A DNA stretch of 43,560 nucleotides from Verrucomicrobiales bacterium (GCA_022361255.1 JAKSBG010000242.1:1-43560); one strand, 5' to 3'. Shown: positions 1 to 7,935, counted from the first letter of the stretch. The notes: generated from the letters alone by a model not told the origin. Translations and numbers: made by a program.

Positions 1-457
1 CAGTGAAAGAAACCCGCGCATCAGCTACGTTTCCCGGCAAGACAAGTGTTCTGCGATTCAACGCGGGACCAAAGTTATAGACCGAAGCCGTTTCCGGGGG
101 GGGGCGGCGGGCAACGCTGAGTGTCCCGTAGGATTTCACGGAAGCAGGGTCGACCTCCAACAGTGCGAGATCGTGTCCGAGGTCATAGCCGGTTAACGAG
201 GCGAAGTGGAGTTCATCGTCTTCGGTTCGGACGTAGCAGGTAATACGTGGATTCGGAAAGAGGTGGGCAGCAGTTATGACATAGGGTTTTCCTTTGCTGT
301 CTCTGACAAATGCGCCCCCGCCCCGCAGTTGTCCATTGATCAGAACTTCGACAGCCGCTCTGCGCACTTTTGCTGCAAGATCCGGCGACAACTCAGTAGC
401 GGGCAGTGATGCTCCCGTCAGCATCAGGCTGAGTATTGCAATTGGGCGGAACGGCAT
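1..457 (-). CDS. trypsin-like secreted serine protease, partial (3' end beyond left edge)
   Basis: The reverse strand reads from an ATG at 457 to the window edge without a stop, giving 152 codons. The first ~21 residues look like a Sec signal peptide (hydrophobic core ILSLMLTGASLPA). There follows a typical S1/trypsin-like N-terminal half: a GGGAFV strand, then VITAAH carrying the catalytic histidine (about residue 65), then HDLALLEV carrying the catalytic aspartate (about residue 98). The serine motif would lie outside the window. It starts 15 bp after the stop of the DUF455/ATP-grasp gene on the same strand, so the two are probably co-transcribed. A run of nine G (C in the coding sense) at 96-104 encodes consecutive prolines, and the frame stays sensible on both sides of it. 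Known for the family: periplasmic or secreted proteolysis. The substrate is unknown. Confidence 0.8.
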   Translation of the reverse strand, partial: MPFRPIAILSLMLTGASLPATELSPDLAAKVRRAAVEVLINGQLRGGGAFVRDSKGKPYVITAAHLFPNPRITCYVRTEDDELHFASLTGYDLGHDLALLEVDPASVKSYGTLSVARRPPPETASVYNFGPALNRRTLVLPGNVADARVSFT

Positions 458-472
458 GGGGTTTGTCAAAGC

Positions 473-2602
473 CTACAAAGTGTCACGCCGTTTGGCAACT
501 GTGATGCGCGCGCTAAACCGCGAGTCCGGCCGCGGCTCAGTCAGAGTTATCGTTCCCGACGACATTTTCCCGTTTCGAAGGGTGTATTCATCTTTGAAGA
601 TGCCTTGCGAGTCAGTTTTTACGATATCGAATCGCAGTCCGCAATCAGGTGCGATTTGTCTTCGTATTTCATGGGCGACTCTTCCCATGGAAAACCTGGT
701 GTTGAATTCACAGGCAATTCGGTGATGGAGCTTCCTGTTGGCATCGCGATACAGATAGCTATCCACACATAGCGGACCGGAGTAAGCGTTTCGCTGAAGC
801 CACTTTGTGAGGTGGTTGCAGAAGTCGCTTTCCTCTTCGTAGTGCTTCAATACATCAGCATTCAGAAAACGGGCGATTTCCGGATCCAGGCCACTACAAA
901 AAGCGGGGAATGAAAATGTTCCCCGATAGCTGCCGGAGGGCGTTACCAATTGCGTTGTCAGTCCTACTCTGCGCAGTTCGGAGCCGTCGAATTGAAATAG
1001 AACTGAAAAGTCGAATTCCCTGTTGTGAAAAGGTTCGATTAGAATTCCTCCTTCCCGTGCGACTTTCGGTTGTAGACCGCGTTTTGACCATTCCTGTAGT
1101 TCGGACAGGGTTATGCGTCTCATTCCTCCTCCCGCCGTGGAAAACGGGCGTTTGAGTTGAATCATCTGCTCTTCAGATTGAGCGAAGTGGTCTAGAGCCG
1201 CGTCGAGGTCTTCCTGACTGCGAACCGTATGACTGTCTCCGAAAGCAAAAGGCAGCGCATCCACCTGAGATGACTTGGAAAACAGTTCGCGAGTCGATGA
1301 AGTCCATCTGAGGCCCGGTTGATCATTTACTGAATTCTCTGCCAGAAATCCGAATTTTTCAGCCAGGTCAGGTCCGAGTCCCCAAGGCCGGAATTCGTTG
1401 ATTTTCCTTTTTTGAAACTCCTCTCCGGAGAGGTCTGTTTCCGGAAGGATTTCCGGAAGGTTGAAGCCCGCGCACCGGAGTTTATCGAGGTGGCCGAGGG
1501 TTGGAGGGTTTCTCAGTACTGCAACGTCGTCACGGCGGGCAAGAAAAGCTGTGAGAATCTCGAGGTCTTCGACGATTGACTGGCTGCGTTTTGTCGGATG
1601 CCAGGGACCGGGAAGCGCAGCGATCCGGTTCTCGGTGTCGGGATTAAACCAGTAGACGTTCGGAGTTCGCCCCTTCGATCTCTCAAAAAGGGAGAGGCGG
1701 TGAATATAGTCACTGTCAAATCCGGCAGCTTTCCTGCCCTCCATGTTGAAGTGAATCCGTGTTCCTTTGGCCCGGCTGGGAGAAAGAGGGAAAATAAGGC
1801 GTTTCTGCAAGGCTGCCCAGTCGCTTTCTTCCTTCGCCTTCCACTTTCGAAACCACTCTAAACCGTAGCCGACATGAGAAATCTCATCCACGTAAATCTG
1901 GTGAAGTATGGCGGCGCTTCCGGTGTCTCCAGCCTGTTTCAATATTTGAGAGTAATGGAGTGCGTAATCGAGGTTTGCCTGTTCGAAAGTAAGGCTCAAC
2001 CTCGAAACATAATCGATCGGCGAGTCCATTGTGGAAACCGCATCCCAGAAAAATCTGTTTAACGGGAACTGGCCGAATTCGACACCGCATTTTTCCAGGC
2101 GGTTGAGATACCAGCGCGTATGGCGTTGTTCTTCCCGCAGAGTTTTTGCAAGTCCTTCACGGAAAGCTTTCGGAGCGTCGGGAAATTTTAGCAGAGCAAG
2201 AGCCATCAGCTCGGCTGCAAGCAATTCGTGATTGGCAAAAAAGTGGAGTAATATCCCTCTGTTTTTATCGTCAACGAGCGCGGCATTGCCGGGTAGGCGC
2301 GGTCTTGCCTCTCCCGTGCGGGCAAATCGAAGTTCATGGGATCTCACTGGCTCTTCCGGAAGCGACGGTGGAGCTTTTGATGCCGAAGACTCCGTTGTAG
2401 AAAGGGGGGCGTGACGTATTTTCTCGTCAAGCTGCTCCGAGAAGAGAACGCGACATGCCAGTTCTTCTATAGTTTCGGGCTTTTTGCCTTTGGGAAAAAT
2501 GGTGTCCTCACTAACGAAGCTCTCCCTTGACCGTTCCATATCCTGACGCGATTCTTCGAAGGTTCGGATTTGTGAATAATTTTTGGATTCCGACCCGGTC
2601 AC
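473..2602 (-). CDS. DUF455 ferritin-like diiron domain fused to ATP-grasp domain
   Basis: A 709-residue cytoplasmic protein with two recognisable parts. Residues ~105-255 match the ferritin-like DUF455 pattern, with a full set of candidate diiron ligands: E131, E158xxH161, E207 and E240xxH243. Residues ~480-690 look like an ATP-grasp ligase: a strand-rich nucleotide-binding part, an EPFHNREFDFSVL segment, and near the C-terminus CEFNTRFSMG, equivalent to the metal-binding E-x-N of ATP-grasp enzymes. The middle (~290-480) is unassigned. The family background suggests iron-dependent oxidation in one half and ATP-dependent carboxylate-amine (or similar) ligation in the other; the substrate cannot be read from sequence. 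It sits directly upstream of the secreted protease gene and is divergent from the LptF-like gene (54 bp between starts). A later ATG at residue 22 is a possible alternative start. Confidence 0.75.
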   Translation of the reverse strand: MTGSESKNYSQIRTFEESRQDMERSRESFVSEDTIFPKGKKPETIEELACRVLFSEQLDEKIRHAPLSTTESSASKAPPSLPEEPVRSHELRFARTGEARPRLPGNAALVDDKNRGILLHFFANHELLAAELMALALLKFPDAPKAFREGLAKTLREEQRHTRWYLNRLEKCGVEFGQFPLNRFFWDAVSTMDSPIDYVSRLSLTFEQANLDYALHYSQILKQAGDTGSAAILHQIYVDEISHVGYGLEWFRKWKAKEESDWAALQKRLIFPLSPSRAKGTRIHFNMEGRKAAGFDSDYIHRLSLFERSKGRTPNVYWFNPDTENRIAALPGPWHPTKRSQSIVEDLEILTAFLARRDDVAVLRNPPTLGHLDKLRCAGFNLPEILPETDLSGEEFQKRKINEFRPWGLGPDLAEKFGFLAENSVNDQPGLRWTSSTRELFSKSSQVDALPFAFGDSHTVRSQEDLDAALDHFAQSEEQMIQLKRPFSTAGGGMRRITLSELQEWSKRGLQPKVAREGGILIEPFHNREFDFSVLFQFDGSELRRVGLTTQLVTPSGSYRGTFSFPAFCSGLDPEIARFLNADVLKHYEEESDFCNHLTKWLQRNAYSGPLCVDSYLYRDANRKLHHRIACEFNTRFSMGRVAHEIRRQIAPDCGLRFDIVKTDSQGIFKDEYTLRNGKMSSGTITLTEPRPDSRFSARITVAKRRDTL

Positions 2603-2656
2603 AGTCCGACAAATGCAGCAGGCAGATGGGAGGCTGCGAAGATTACACTATGGTTC

Positions 2657-4423
2657 ATGATCCGATTTTTGACAAGTAACCCTCTCGCCAAGGCGATTGT
2701 CGGTCTAACGCGATTTCTTTCTGCAAAGTTCGAGAGCATTTTTCAATCGAGCGATAAGCAGGCGCTTACCTTCAAATTGCTAACAGGCTGTCTTGTATTC
2801 GGGCTCGGGATCCTGTTCTTCAAGACTTTACAGGATTATAATGACAGTGGCCTTGCCCTGAGAGAGGAGGGGACGCCCGGGGATCTAGAGGCGTTACCGT
2901 CAATTTTTCCCGTTTTCTGGCAGGGGGTAGGTGTATTTCTCGCTCTCATTTCATTTTGTTTCAGTCTCTGGCTGCGAGAGAAAACCAGCGCTGACGGAAG
3001 GAAGAGCATCATTCTCGTTTCTCTTTGGGTCGCGGCGTTTGCTGCCCTCGCCTCGTGGCTCCCGGCTGACATCCTTGACACGAAAGAAGCAATATCAGGA
3101 AAAGCCCTCGCCGGGGAAACGCCTTCGATTGCGGCGTATCTCGGAGGTCTGATCCTGATTTCCTCCCTGATTCTCAGTATTCCGGTAGCTGCAATGCTCT
3201 ACTTCAGACTCGATCTGATGGATCGCTACACAATCAACAGCTTTCTCTCTCCGTTCATTTTCTGCCTGTTTTCGATGGTCGCGATTTTTATCGTGGGAGA
3301 CATCACGGACAATGGAAACATCTTTGCAGGAATGGAGCTGAGCCGGGTGCTCTGGTTTTACGTTGTTCAACTGCCCTACCTAGTTGTTTTCGTCGTTCCA
3401 ATTGTAGTCTTGCTGGCAGGACTTTTTGCTCTCAGTAAACTTTCCAAATCGAATGAACTGATAAGCATGATCGGAGCAGGGCGAAGCGTAATTCGAATTT
3501 TGATGCCGCTTTTCCTGACCGGTTTTTACACATCGCTCATTTGCCTGGCCTTCAAGTATGAGTGGGCACCTTCCGCAATTGGATACAAGGAGGCAATCGT
3601 GGAAACCGCCAAACGGGAGGCCTGGGCAAAAAAACACGGCAGGAGGGTTCGACAGGACGCCTGGGCGCGACGGGGCTGGATGCATCCGAATGAAGTGGAT
3701 CGAAGAACCTGGTTCGTGGGACGGGTTCCCTACGTTCTCAGTGACGACATGGCTGAAGTTGTCATCTGGCAACTCGACGAAGAGGGATATCCTGACAAAA
3801 TCTGGAAGGCAAACCGTGCTCGCTGGAAGGCAAACAATGATCCTCCGCTGTGGCAGCTGGAAAAGGCGACGCTCTACGATTACGACGAAAATCACATTCC
3901 TCGAATTTCACAGCATAAACTCCTGGAGATTGATGACTGGAGTGAAACCCCCTGGAAAGTGCTCAGCTCTTCACAAGATCCCGAATATCTCGGGATGGCC
4001 GGACTCACAATGTATTTGAACGCCAATGCAGACCGGGATCGAACCAGCCTGGCTCCGTTCCGCACAAACCGCTGGTATATCTTTGCGGAACCTCTGACCT
4101 GCCTTGTCATGATTCTCGTCGCAGCGCCGCTCGGGATCGTGTATTCCCGTCGTGGCGTGATGGGAGGGGTAACAGGCGCAATTATTATTTTTGCATTCAT
4201 GTATCTGATGCGGGGAACCGTGATTGCTCTCGGCCACATTGACCGACTCAGTCCGTTTCTCGCCGCATGGTCCACGAATTTTGTGATTGCTGCGATCGGG
4301 GTGGTTCTTCTCTGGTTTCGTGGGCAGAATCGTGAAATTCCGAAGCTGCGAAACATCTTAGCAGCACCATTCCGAAAAAGGAAAATGGTTCGGGATTCTC
4401 ATTCGGTTGAGATCGGAGCTTGA
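2657..4423 (+). CDS. LptF/LptG (YjgP/YjgQ) family permease with extra N-terminal membrane domain
   Basis: 588 residues. From about residue 190 the protein follows the LptF/LptG pattern: an LDRYTINSFLSPF amphipathic start, TM pairs at ~200-225 and ~235-275, a conserved SKSNELISMIGAG coupling-helix-like segment, a soluble region (~310-460, the beta-jellyroll position) and C-terminal TMs at ~475-555. In the family this is the inner-membrane half of the LptB2FG exporter that moves lipopolysaccharide to the outer membrane. About 190 residues precede the family start and contain roughly four further hydrophobic segments (about 40-60, 88-105, 120-140, 160-188), making the protein far longer than usual LptF/G (~360-390). 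Divergent from the DUF455 gene and followed after 61 bp by a gene of unknown function. The partner ATPase LptB is not in the window. Confidence 0.85.
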   Translation: MIRFLTSNPLAKAIVGLTRFLSAKFESIFQSSDKQALTFKLLTGCLVFGLGILFFKTLQDYNDSGLALREEGTPGDLEALPSIFPVFWQGVGVFLALISFCFSLWLREKTSADGRKSIILVSLWVAAFAALASWLPADILDTKEAISGKALAGETPSIAAYLGGLILISSLILSIPVAAMLYFRLDLMDRYTINSFLSPFIFCLFSMVAIFIVGDITDNGNIFAGMELSRVLWFYVVQLPYLVVFVVPIVVLLAGLFALSKLSKSNELISMIGAGRSVIRILMPLFLTGFYTSLICLAFKYEWAPSAIGYKEAIVETAKREAWAKKHGRRVRQDAWARRGWMHPNEVDRRTWFVGRVPYVLSDDMAEVVIWQLDEEGYPDKIWKANRARWKANNDPPLWQLEKATLYDYDENHIPRISQHKLLEIDDWSETPWKVLSSSQDPEYLGMAGLTMYLNANADRDRTSLAPFRTNRWYIFAEPLTCLVMILVAAPLGIVYSRRGVMGGVTGAIIIFAFMYLMRGTVIALGHIDRLSPFLAAWSTNFVIAAIGVVLLWFRGQNREIPKLRNILAAPFRKRKMVRDSHSVEIGA

Positions 4424-4484
4424 ATCAGAATAAATCCTGTTCTACCTGCCAGCTTCCCCTCCAATAGCCCTTTGTTTCCTCACT

Positions 4485-5195
4485 ATGGCCATCATTCTCG
4501 ATTGGAAAATTCGCGCAACTCAGGCGCAGTGTGAACTCACCGGTGAGGCATTTTCCGATGAGCAGGAATTCTATACCTGCATATTTGACGATCCGGAGTC
4601 AGACGGGTTTATCCGGCGGGACTACGCCGTTGAGTCCTGGGAAAAGGTGCGTGATGAAATCGATCCCAAGCCTTTCTCATTCTGGAAGTCCACCTACAAG
4701 GCGCCTGCGAAGGAGGAGGATGAAAAGAAAATCGATGAGAATTCGATTGAGGGGATGCTCCGGCGTTTTACTGAAGAGGACGATCCAAAAACTGAAAACG
4801 CCAGATATATTCTGGCTCTCATGCTGGAGCGAAAGAAAAAGCTGATTCCCACGGACGTGCAGGAGACGGAAACGAGGAGGTTGTTATTCTACGAGCACGA
4901 AGATTCCGGAGAGGTTTTTATTGTCGGGGATCCCGGGCTGAAACTGGATGAGATTGAAGCAGTACAGATTGAGGTGGCTGGATTGCTGGCAGATGAAGAG
5001 AGTCGGTCTCGCGGGCCTGGAGGGGAAACGGCCTCAGGGGAGGGGCCTGAAGAAGAGGATGTGCCAGAGGCAGAGGGATGTGAGTCGGAGGCGGAATCAA
5101 CCGGCAGCCTGCATCAGGAAGTTGAAGAGAATGCGGGCGAGAATCAGGAAGAGTGCGCCGAGGAGGGCGGTGAGGAAACCACCAAGTCCGAATAG
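4485..5195 (+). CDS. conserved-looking hypothetical protein with acidic low-complexity tail
   Basis: 236 residues, no signal peptide or membrane segment. The first ~160 residues are globular in composition. They begin with a C-x-L-T-G-x-x-F (C16) and F-Y-T-C (C32) spacing that could be a small Cys-based fold, then WEKVRDEIDPKPFSFWKSTY and a helical ARYILALMLERKKKLIP segment. Residues ~165-236 are almost entirely Glu, Gly, Ser and Ala and are probably disordered. The last 99 bp are antisense to the 3' end of the small membrane protein gene at 5097-5378. I do not recognise the family well enough to name a function. Position suggests possible co-transcription with the LptF/G-like gene 61 bp upstream. 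Confidence 0.65.
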   Translation: MAIILDWKIRATQAQCELTGEAFSDEQEFYTCIFDDPESDGFIRRDYAVESWEKVRDEIDPKPFSFWKSTYKAPAKEEDEKKIDENSIEGMLRRFTEEDDPKTENARYILALMLERKKKLIPTDVQETETRRLLFYEHEDSGEVFIVGDPGLKLDEIEAVQIEVAGLLADEESRSRGPGGETASGEGPEEEDVPEAEGCESEAESTGSLHQEVEENAGENQEECAEEGGEETTKSE

Positions 5196-5378
5196 CCAGC
5201 GGTTCGCCTTTCCCGTCATGAAATTCCGAATTTTATCGGACTTAATCTTTCTGTAGGCTCCGGGAAGTAATTCTCCAACGATATAGATGATCAGCTTGAG
5301 TAACCCCAGGGCGATGAGCATCCAGCACATCACCTCCATCAGGCGGAAAGCAACATCGGGTTCAAGAAGTGCGAGCAT
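5097..5378 (-). CDS. small two- or three-TM membrane protein
   Basis: 93 residues with a hydrophobic N-terminal segment (about residues 13-37), a basic connector containing AYRKIKSDKIRNFM, and a second long hydrophobic stretch (about 58-88). This alternation is what a real small membrane protein shows. The gene starts 23 bp downstream of the DUF1460 stop on the same strand, which supports an operon. Its last 99 bp overlap the acidic tail of the convergent gene at 4485-5195, so one strand encodes a membrane helix and the other Glu-rich sequence. The alternative is that this frame is a by-product of the GC-rich Glu codons opposite, but the N-terminal two thirds lie outside the overlap and still look genuine. 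No function is assigned. Confidence 0.6.
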   Translation of the reverse strand: MLALLEPDVAFRLMEVMCWMLIALGLLKLIIYIVGELLPGAYRKIKSDKIRNFMTGKANRWLFGLGGFLTALLGALFLILARILFNFLMQAAG

Positions 5379-5401
5379 ATTGGGAGAAGGAGTTTGCTGT
5401 G

Positions 5402-6415
5402 TCAGCCGATCAGCTTCTTCAGGTTTTTCTGATAGGTTTCAGAGTCCGTCACCGTCTCACTGACATCAAGGGGACGTCCAATAATCGCTCCGGCATGTTT
5501 GCTGTATTTGTTCAGATAGCCGGAGATTGACTTATCGATTACAACCTTTTTGTAATCGCGGGAGGCATGCATAAAGCGGGCAACTCCGTCATCCGTCCTG
5601 TGAATCAAACCGACGTGACTACAAAATCCGCCGTGATATTTGGTTGCGATCCCGATGACGTCTCCGTCCCTCAAATCTGATTCCAAGGCCGCGACCTTTT
5701 GTTTAGGTACGTGATACACGGGCATCGCAGCGACACGGGTTTCCGTTTCACCCATAGGTCCGCGTAATTCGGGATTCATCCGAAGGTAGCGATAACTCTT
5801 CCATAGAGTCGTCATTTCTGAAATCTTGCGGCCATGGATGCGCTCCGCTCCCGGGAGGGTGGGAGTGAGATGTTCAATGGTTCCGCGAGCGTCATTCTCA
5901 AAAAACCACTCCGCGAGGTAGTGAATTCGCTCCAGGTAGTTGCCGGAACAGTTTCCGCCGCGGTAACGGGTGAATTCGATCTGTCTGAGTAGGTCCTGAG
6001 GGGTGTATTCCGATTTTTCAATGCCCAACATGCGTGCCAGGCCCATCGATTGCTCAAAAAAGGTCCAGCAATCGAGTCCGTTCAGATTTACTGACGGTGA
6101 TTCGATTTGATCGTGAATTTCCAGAGTCCAGTTTTCATAGGGTAGCCCGTGCAGTTCTTTGGCGCAGGCGATTACCCGTTTCCCAATGGGGAGTTCTGTC
6201 CAACGTTCATCGATCGCCTTCTTCACGATTGCCTTGAATCTTGCCTCGCCTTTAAAAATCGTCTGCATCGGCAACAGCTGCGACTGAGCTTTCGCCGTGC
6301 CGAATACGCTGTCTCCTCCTGCCTTTTTCTGATCAGCAAAAGTCAAGGTCGACCCAAGCAGAAATGGAGATGCTGCGAGAAGCTTTCGGCGGGCAATGGA
6401 GGGCATCGAACTCAT
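5402..6415 (-). CDS. DUF1460 family, NlpC/P60-like cell-wall amidase-like protein
   Basis: 337 residues from the ATG at 6415; a GTG at 6424 would add three. The N-terminus (ARRKLLAASPFLLGSTLTFA) is a signal peptide with a twin-arginine flavour, so export is expected. The body shows the DUF1460 hallmarks: GLDCWTFFEQ with the candidate nucleophile Cys, a TRYRGGNCSGNYLERIHYL segment, a GDVIGI loop, then GFCSHVGLIH with the candidate catalytic His, and FMHAS. Structures in this family have a papain/NlpC-P60-like fold and it is annotated as N-acetylmuramoyl-L-alanine amidase-like, so a role in peptidoglycan turnover is likely but inferred. It precedes a small membrane protein and is divergent from the dcw cluster, with a 372-bp gap to the first leader frame. 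Confidence 0.8.
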   Translation of the reverse strand: MSSMPSIARRKLLAASPFLLGSTLTFADQKKAGGDSVFGTAKAQSQLLPMQTIFKGEARFKAIVKKAIDERWTELPIGKRVIACAKELHGLPYENWTLEIHDQIESPSVNLNGLDCWTFFEQSMGLARMLGIEKSEYTPQDLLRQIEFTRYRGGNCSGNYLERIHYLAEWFFENDARGTIEHLTPTLPGAERIHGRKISEMTTLWKSYRYLRMNPELRGPMGETETRVAAMPVYHVPKQKVAALESDLRDGDVIGIATKYHGGFCSHVGLIHRTDDGVARFMHASRDYKKVVIDKSISGYLNKYSKHAGAIIGRPLDVSETVTDSETYQKNLKKLIG

Positions 6416-6649
6416 CGTGAACACAGCATATCGTTCTTTCTACGACGCCTCCAGCTTTTTAGTAAACATTTCCGAAATATCCGGTCGAAATGATTGTTGG
6501 CGGCAGCCAGAGCGAAACGGAACCGTGTGTTTGGTCGAGTTGAGGAAAACTCAGCCTTCAATCTCAGAATAACTGATCCGGGAGCAGGGTGCCAAAAGCG
6601 GAGATGACAGAAATTCGGCAACCTGAGATTCTGCAGATGCCCGGGACGC

Positions 6650-6679
6650 CAAAAAAACGGAGAAATTTGGAAACTCCGT
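6650..6679 (-). terminator. terminator-like hairpin with T-run, minus strand
   Basis: On the minus strand the sequence ACGGAG - 11-nt loop - CTCCGT (6679-6657) is followed by seven T (6656-6650). The stem is only 6 bp, so this is a weak intrinsic-terminator candidate. It lies about 235 nt upstream of the DUF1460 start, where it could stop a leader or antisense transcript rather than a full gene. Confidence 0.35.
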
Positions 6680-6707
6680 ATTATTTCAGAAATCTTAATA
6701 TTTAAGC

Positions 6708-6737
6708 TTGCCTTGCGAAGTTTCGAGATAATATAGT
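6708..6737 (+). promoter_or_regulatory. candidate sigma70 promoter for the dcw cluster
   Basis: TTGCCT at 6708-6713 and TATAGT at 6732-6737 with an 18-bp spacer, inside an AT-rich stretch and about 50 bp before the first possible start (6788). The match to TTGACA/TATAAT is reasonable but unproven; an overlapping GATAAT at 6727 gives poorer spacing. Confidence 0.4.
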
Positions 6738-6787
6738 AACACCGCAGTTATTTCTAAATTTGTAGAAATTATAAGGCTCACAAGGCG

Positions 6788-6841
6788 ATGTGTCACAACT
6801 GTAACCGCAACACGATTTCCGTCATTACCAATCGACAATGA
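6788..6841 (+). CDS. possible 17-residue leader peptide upstream of rsmH
   Basis: ATG at 6788 opens a 17-codon frame beginning MCHNCNRN and ending with TGA at 6839-6841. Its stop overlaps (ATGA) the ATG at 6838 of a frame that runs on, without interruption, into rsmH. AAGG at 6782-6785 is a weak ribosome-binding candidate. The N-terminal CHNC is unusual for so short a random frame. It could be a translated leader controlling the dcw cluster, or chance. No homologue is known to me. Confidence 0.25.
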   Translation: MCHNCNRNTISVITNRQ

Positions 6842-6995
6842 TTATCCCTATCAAACCCTGGTTGGACCTCGCAAACGACAAGTCAACGCACCTGGCGCGG
6901 GGCGTTGCGTCACAGGACGGGGGGCTGATACTCTCCGCTGATCCTGAAGCTGACGAATTTCGGCTTGGTGGAGTTGGCTATCGAAATTTGTATGC

Positions 6996-7001
6996 AGGAG
7001 G
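6996..7001 (+). promoter_or_regulatory. strong Shine-Dalgarno that fixes the rsmH start
   Basis: AGGAGG four bases before the ATG at 7006. It is one of the few canonical ribosome-binding sites in this window and argues for initiation at 7006 rather than at the in-frame ATG at 6838. Confidence 0.7.
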
Positions 7002-7005
7002 ATTC

Positions 7006-7935
7006 ATGAGTGATCGAATGGACTTTTATCACGAGCCTATCATGGGCGAACGTATTCTGGAAGCGCTTGAGCCGCTCGAGGGAAAGCAGGTTTTTGATGG
7101 CACTTTGGGGGGAGGCGGGCACTCCCGTATGATTCTGGAAAATGGCGGATTCGTCATCGGGTGTGATCAGGATGAAGCAGCCATCGAGCACGCGACCGAG
7201 CGTCTATCCAGATTTGAAGATCGATTTCTCCCGGTTCGTGGAAATTTCGCGGAAGTTGATGACCTGCTGGGCCACCACGGAATAGACAAAGTTGACGCCG
7301 TTGTGCTCGATCTCGGAGTGTCTTCGCGTCAGTTGGATGATGGTACGAGAGGGTTCTCCTTTCGCGAGGATGCCCCACTTGATATGCGCATGGATAACCG
7401 TTCGGATCTCTCGGCTGCGGTTGTCGTTAATGAGTGGTCTGAAGACGAATTGATTCGAATTTTCAGGGAGTTTGGTGAAGAGCGACGGGCAAGGAGGGTG
7501 GCTGCCGAAATTGTAAAAGCAAGGGCGGTCTCTCCAATCAGGACGACCGGGGAGCTTGCGGCTCTTGTCGAGAAGGCTGTTCCCAGGGTGAGTGGCAAGC
7601 ATCCTGCGACCCGTGTTTTCCAGGCGATTCGAATCGCAGTGAATCGTGAGCTGGAGGTTTTGGAAATCGCGCTAGAGAAGGCGGTGTCGGTGTTGTCACC
7701 AGGTGGCGTGCTTGCCGTAATAACATTTCACTCTTTGGAGGACCGAATTGTGAAACATTTCATGAGGCGCAGAAGTTTGCCTGAAGTTGATCGGCCTGAA
7801 TGGCCGGAGCCACGGCCCAATCCGGATTTTGCCTTTACCCTGCCGTTCAGGAAAGCGGTAGTGGCGGATCCCGAGGAGGTAGCACGGAATCCACGGTCGA
7901 GAAGTGCAAAGTTGAGAATTGCTGTTCGAAATTGA
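7006..7935 (+). CDS. rsmH: 16S rRNA (cytosine1402-N4)-methyltransferase RsmH (MraW)
   Basis: 309 residues from ATG 7006, the usual RsmH length. SAM-binding methyltransferase signatures: HEPIMGERILEAL at the start, FDGTLGGGGHS (motif I), a VVLDLGVSSRQLD block, FSFREDAPLDMRMD, and ITFHSLEDRIVKHFMRR near the C-terminus. It N4-methylates C1402 of 16S rRNA using S-adenosylmethionine and is normally the second gene of dcw clusters after mraZ, which is missing here. The frame is open back to an ATG at 6838, adding 56 residues unlike the family; the AGGAGG at 6996 favours the short form. It begins the cell-wall operon, with ftsL-like 4 bp downstream. Confidence 0.95.
   Translation: MSDRMDFYHEPIMGERILEALEPLEGKQVFDGTLGGGGHSRMILENGGFVIGCDQDEAAIEHATERLSRFEDRFLPVRGNFAEVDDLLGHHGIDKVDAVVLDLGVSSRQLDDGTRGFSFREDAPLDMRMDNRSDLSAAVVVNEWSEDELIRIFREFGEERRARRVAAEIVKARAVSPIRTTGELAALVEKAVPRVSGKHPATRVFQAIRIAVNRELEVLEIALEKAVSVLSPGGVLAVITFHSLEDRIVKHFMRRRSLPEVDRPEWPEPRPNPDFAFTLPFRKAVVADPEEVARNPRSRSAKLRIAVRN

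Larger units (their letters stand above)
6425..6787. other. divergent intergenic region between DUF1460 gene and dcw cluster
   Basis: About 360 bp without a convincing gene. Contents seen: a hairpin with a T-run on the minus strand (6650-6679), a sigma70-like promoter candidate facing the dcw cluster (6708-6737), and an AT-rich stretch at 6680-6775. No TGGG-type repeats of the kind bound by MraZ were found, consistent with the absence of mraZ. A 69-codon minus-strand frame here (to 6621) has the composition of a chance frame. Confidence 0.5.

Noticed and set aside
6412-6621. 69-codon minus-strand frame upstream of the DUF1460 gene
   Set aside because: Arg/Phe-rich chance composition, overlaps the DUF1460 start and has no ribosome site.
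6838-7005. N-terminal extension of RsmH from the ATG at 6838
   Set aside because: The 56 extra residues are unlike RsmH, and the strong AGGAGG before 7006 marks the normal start; kept only as a finding because of the ATGA junction.
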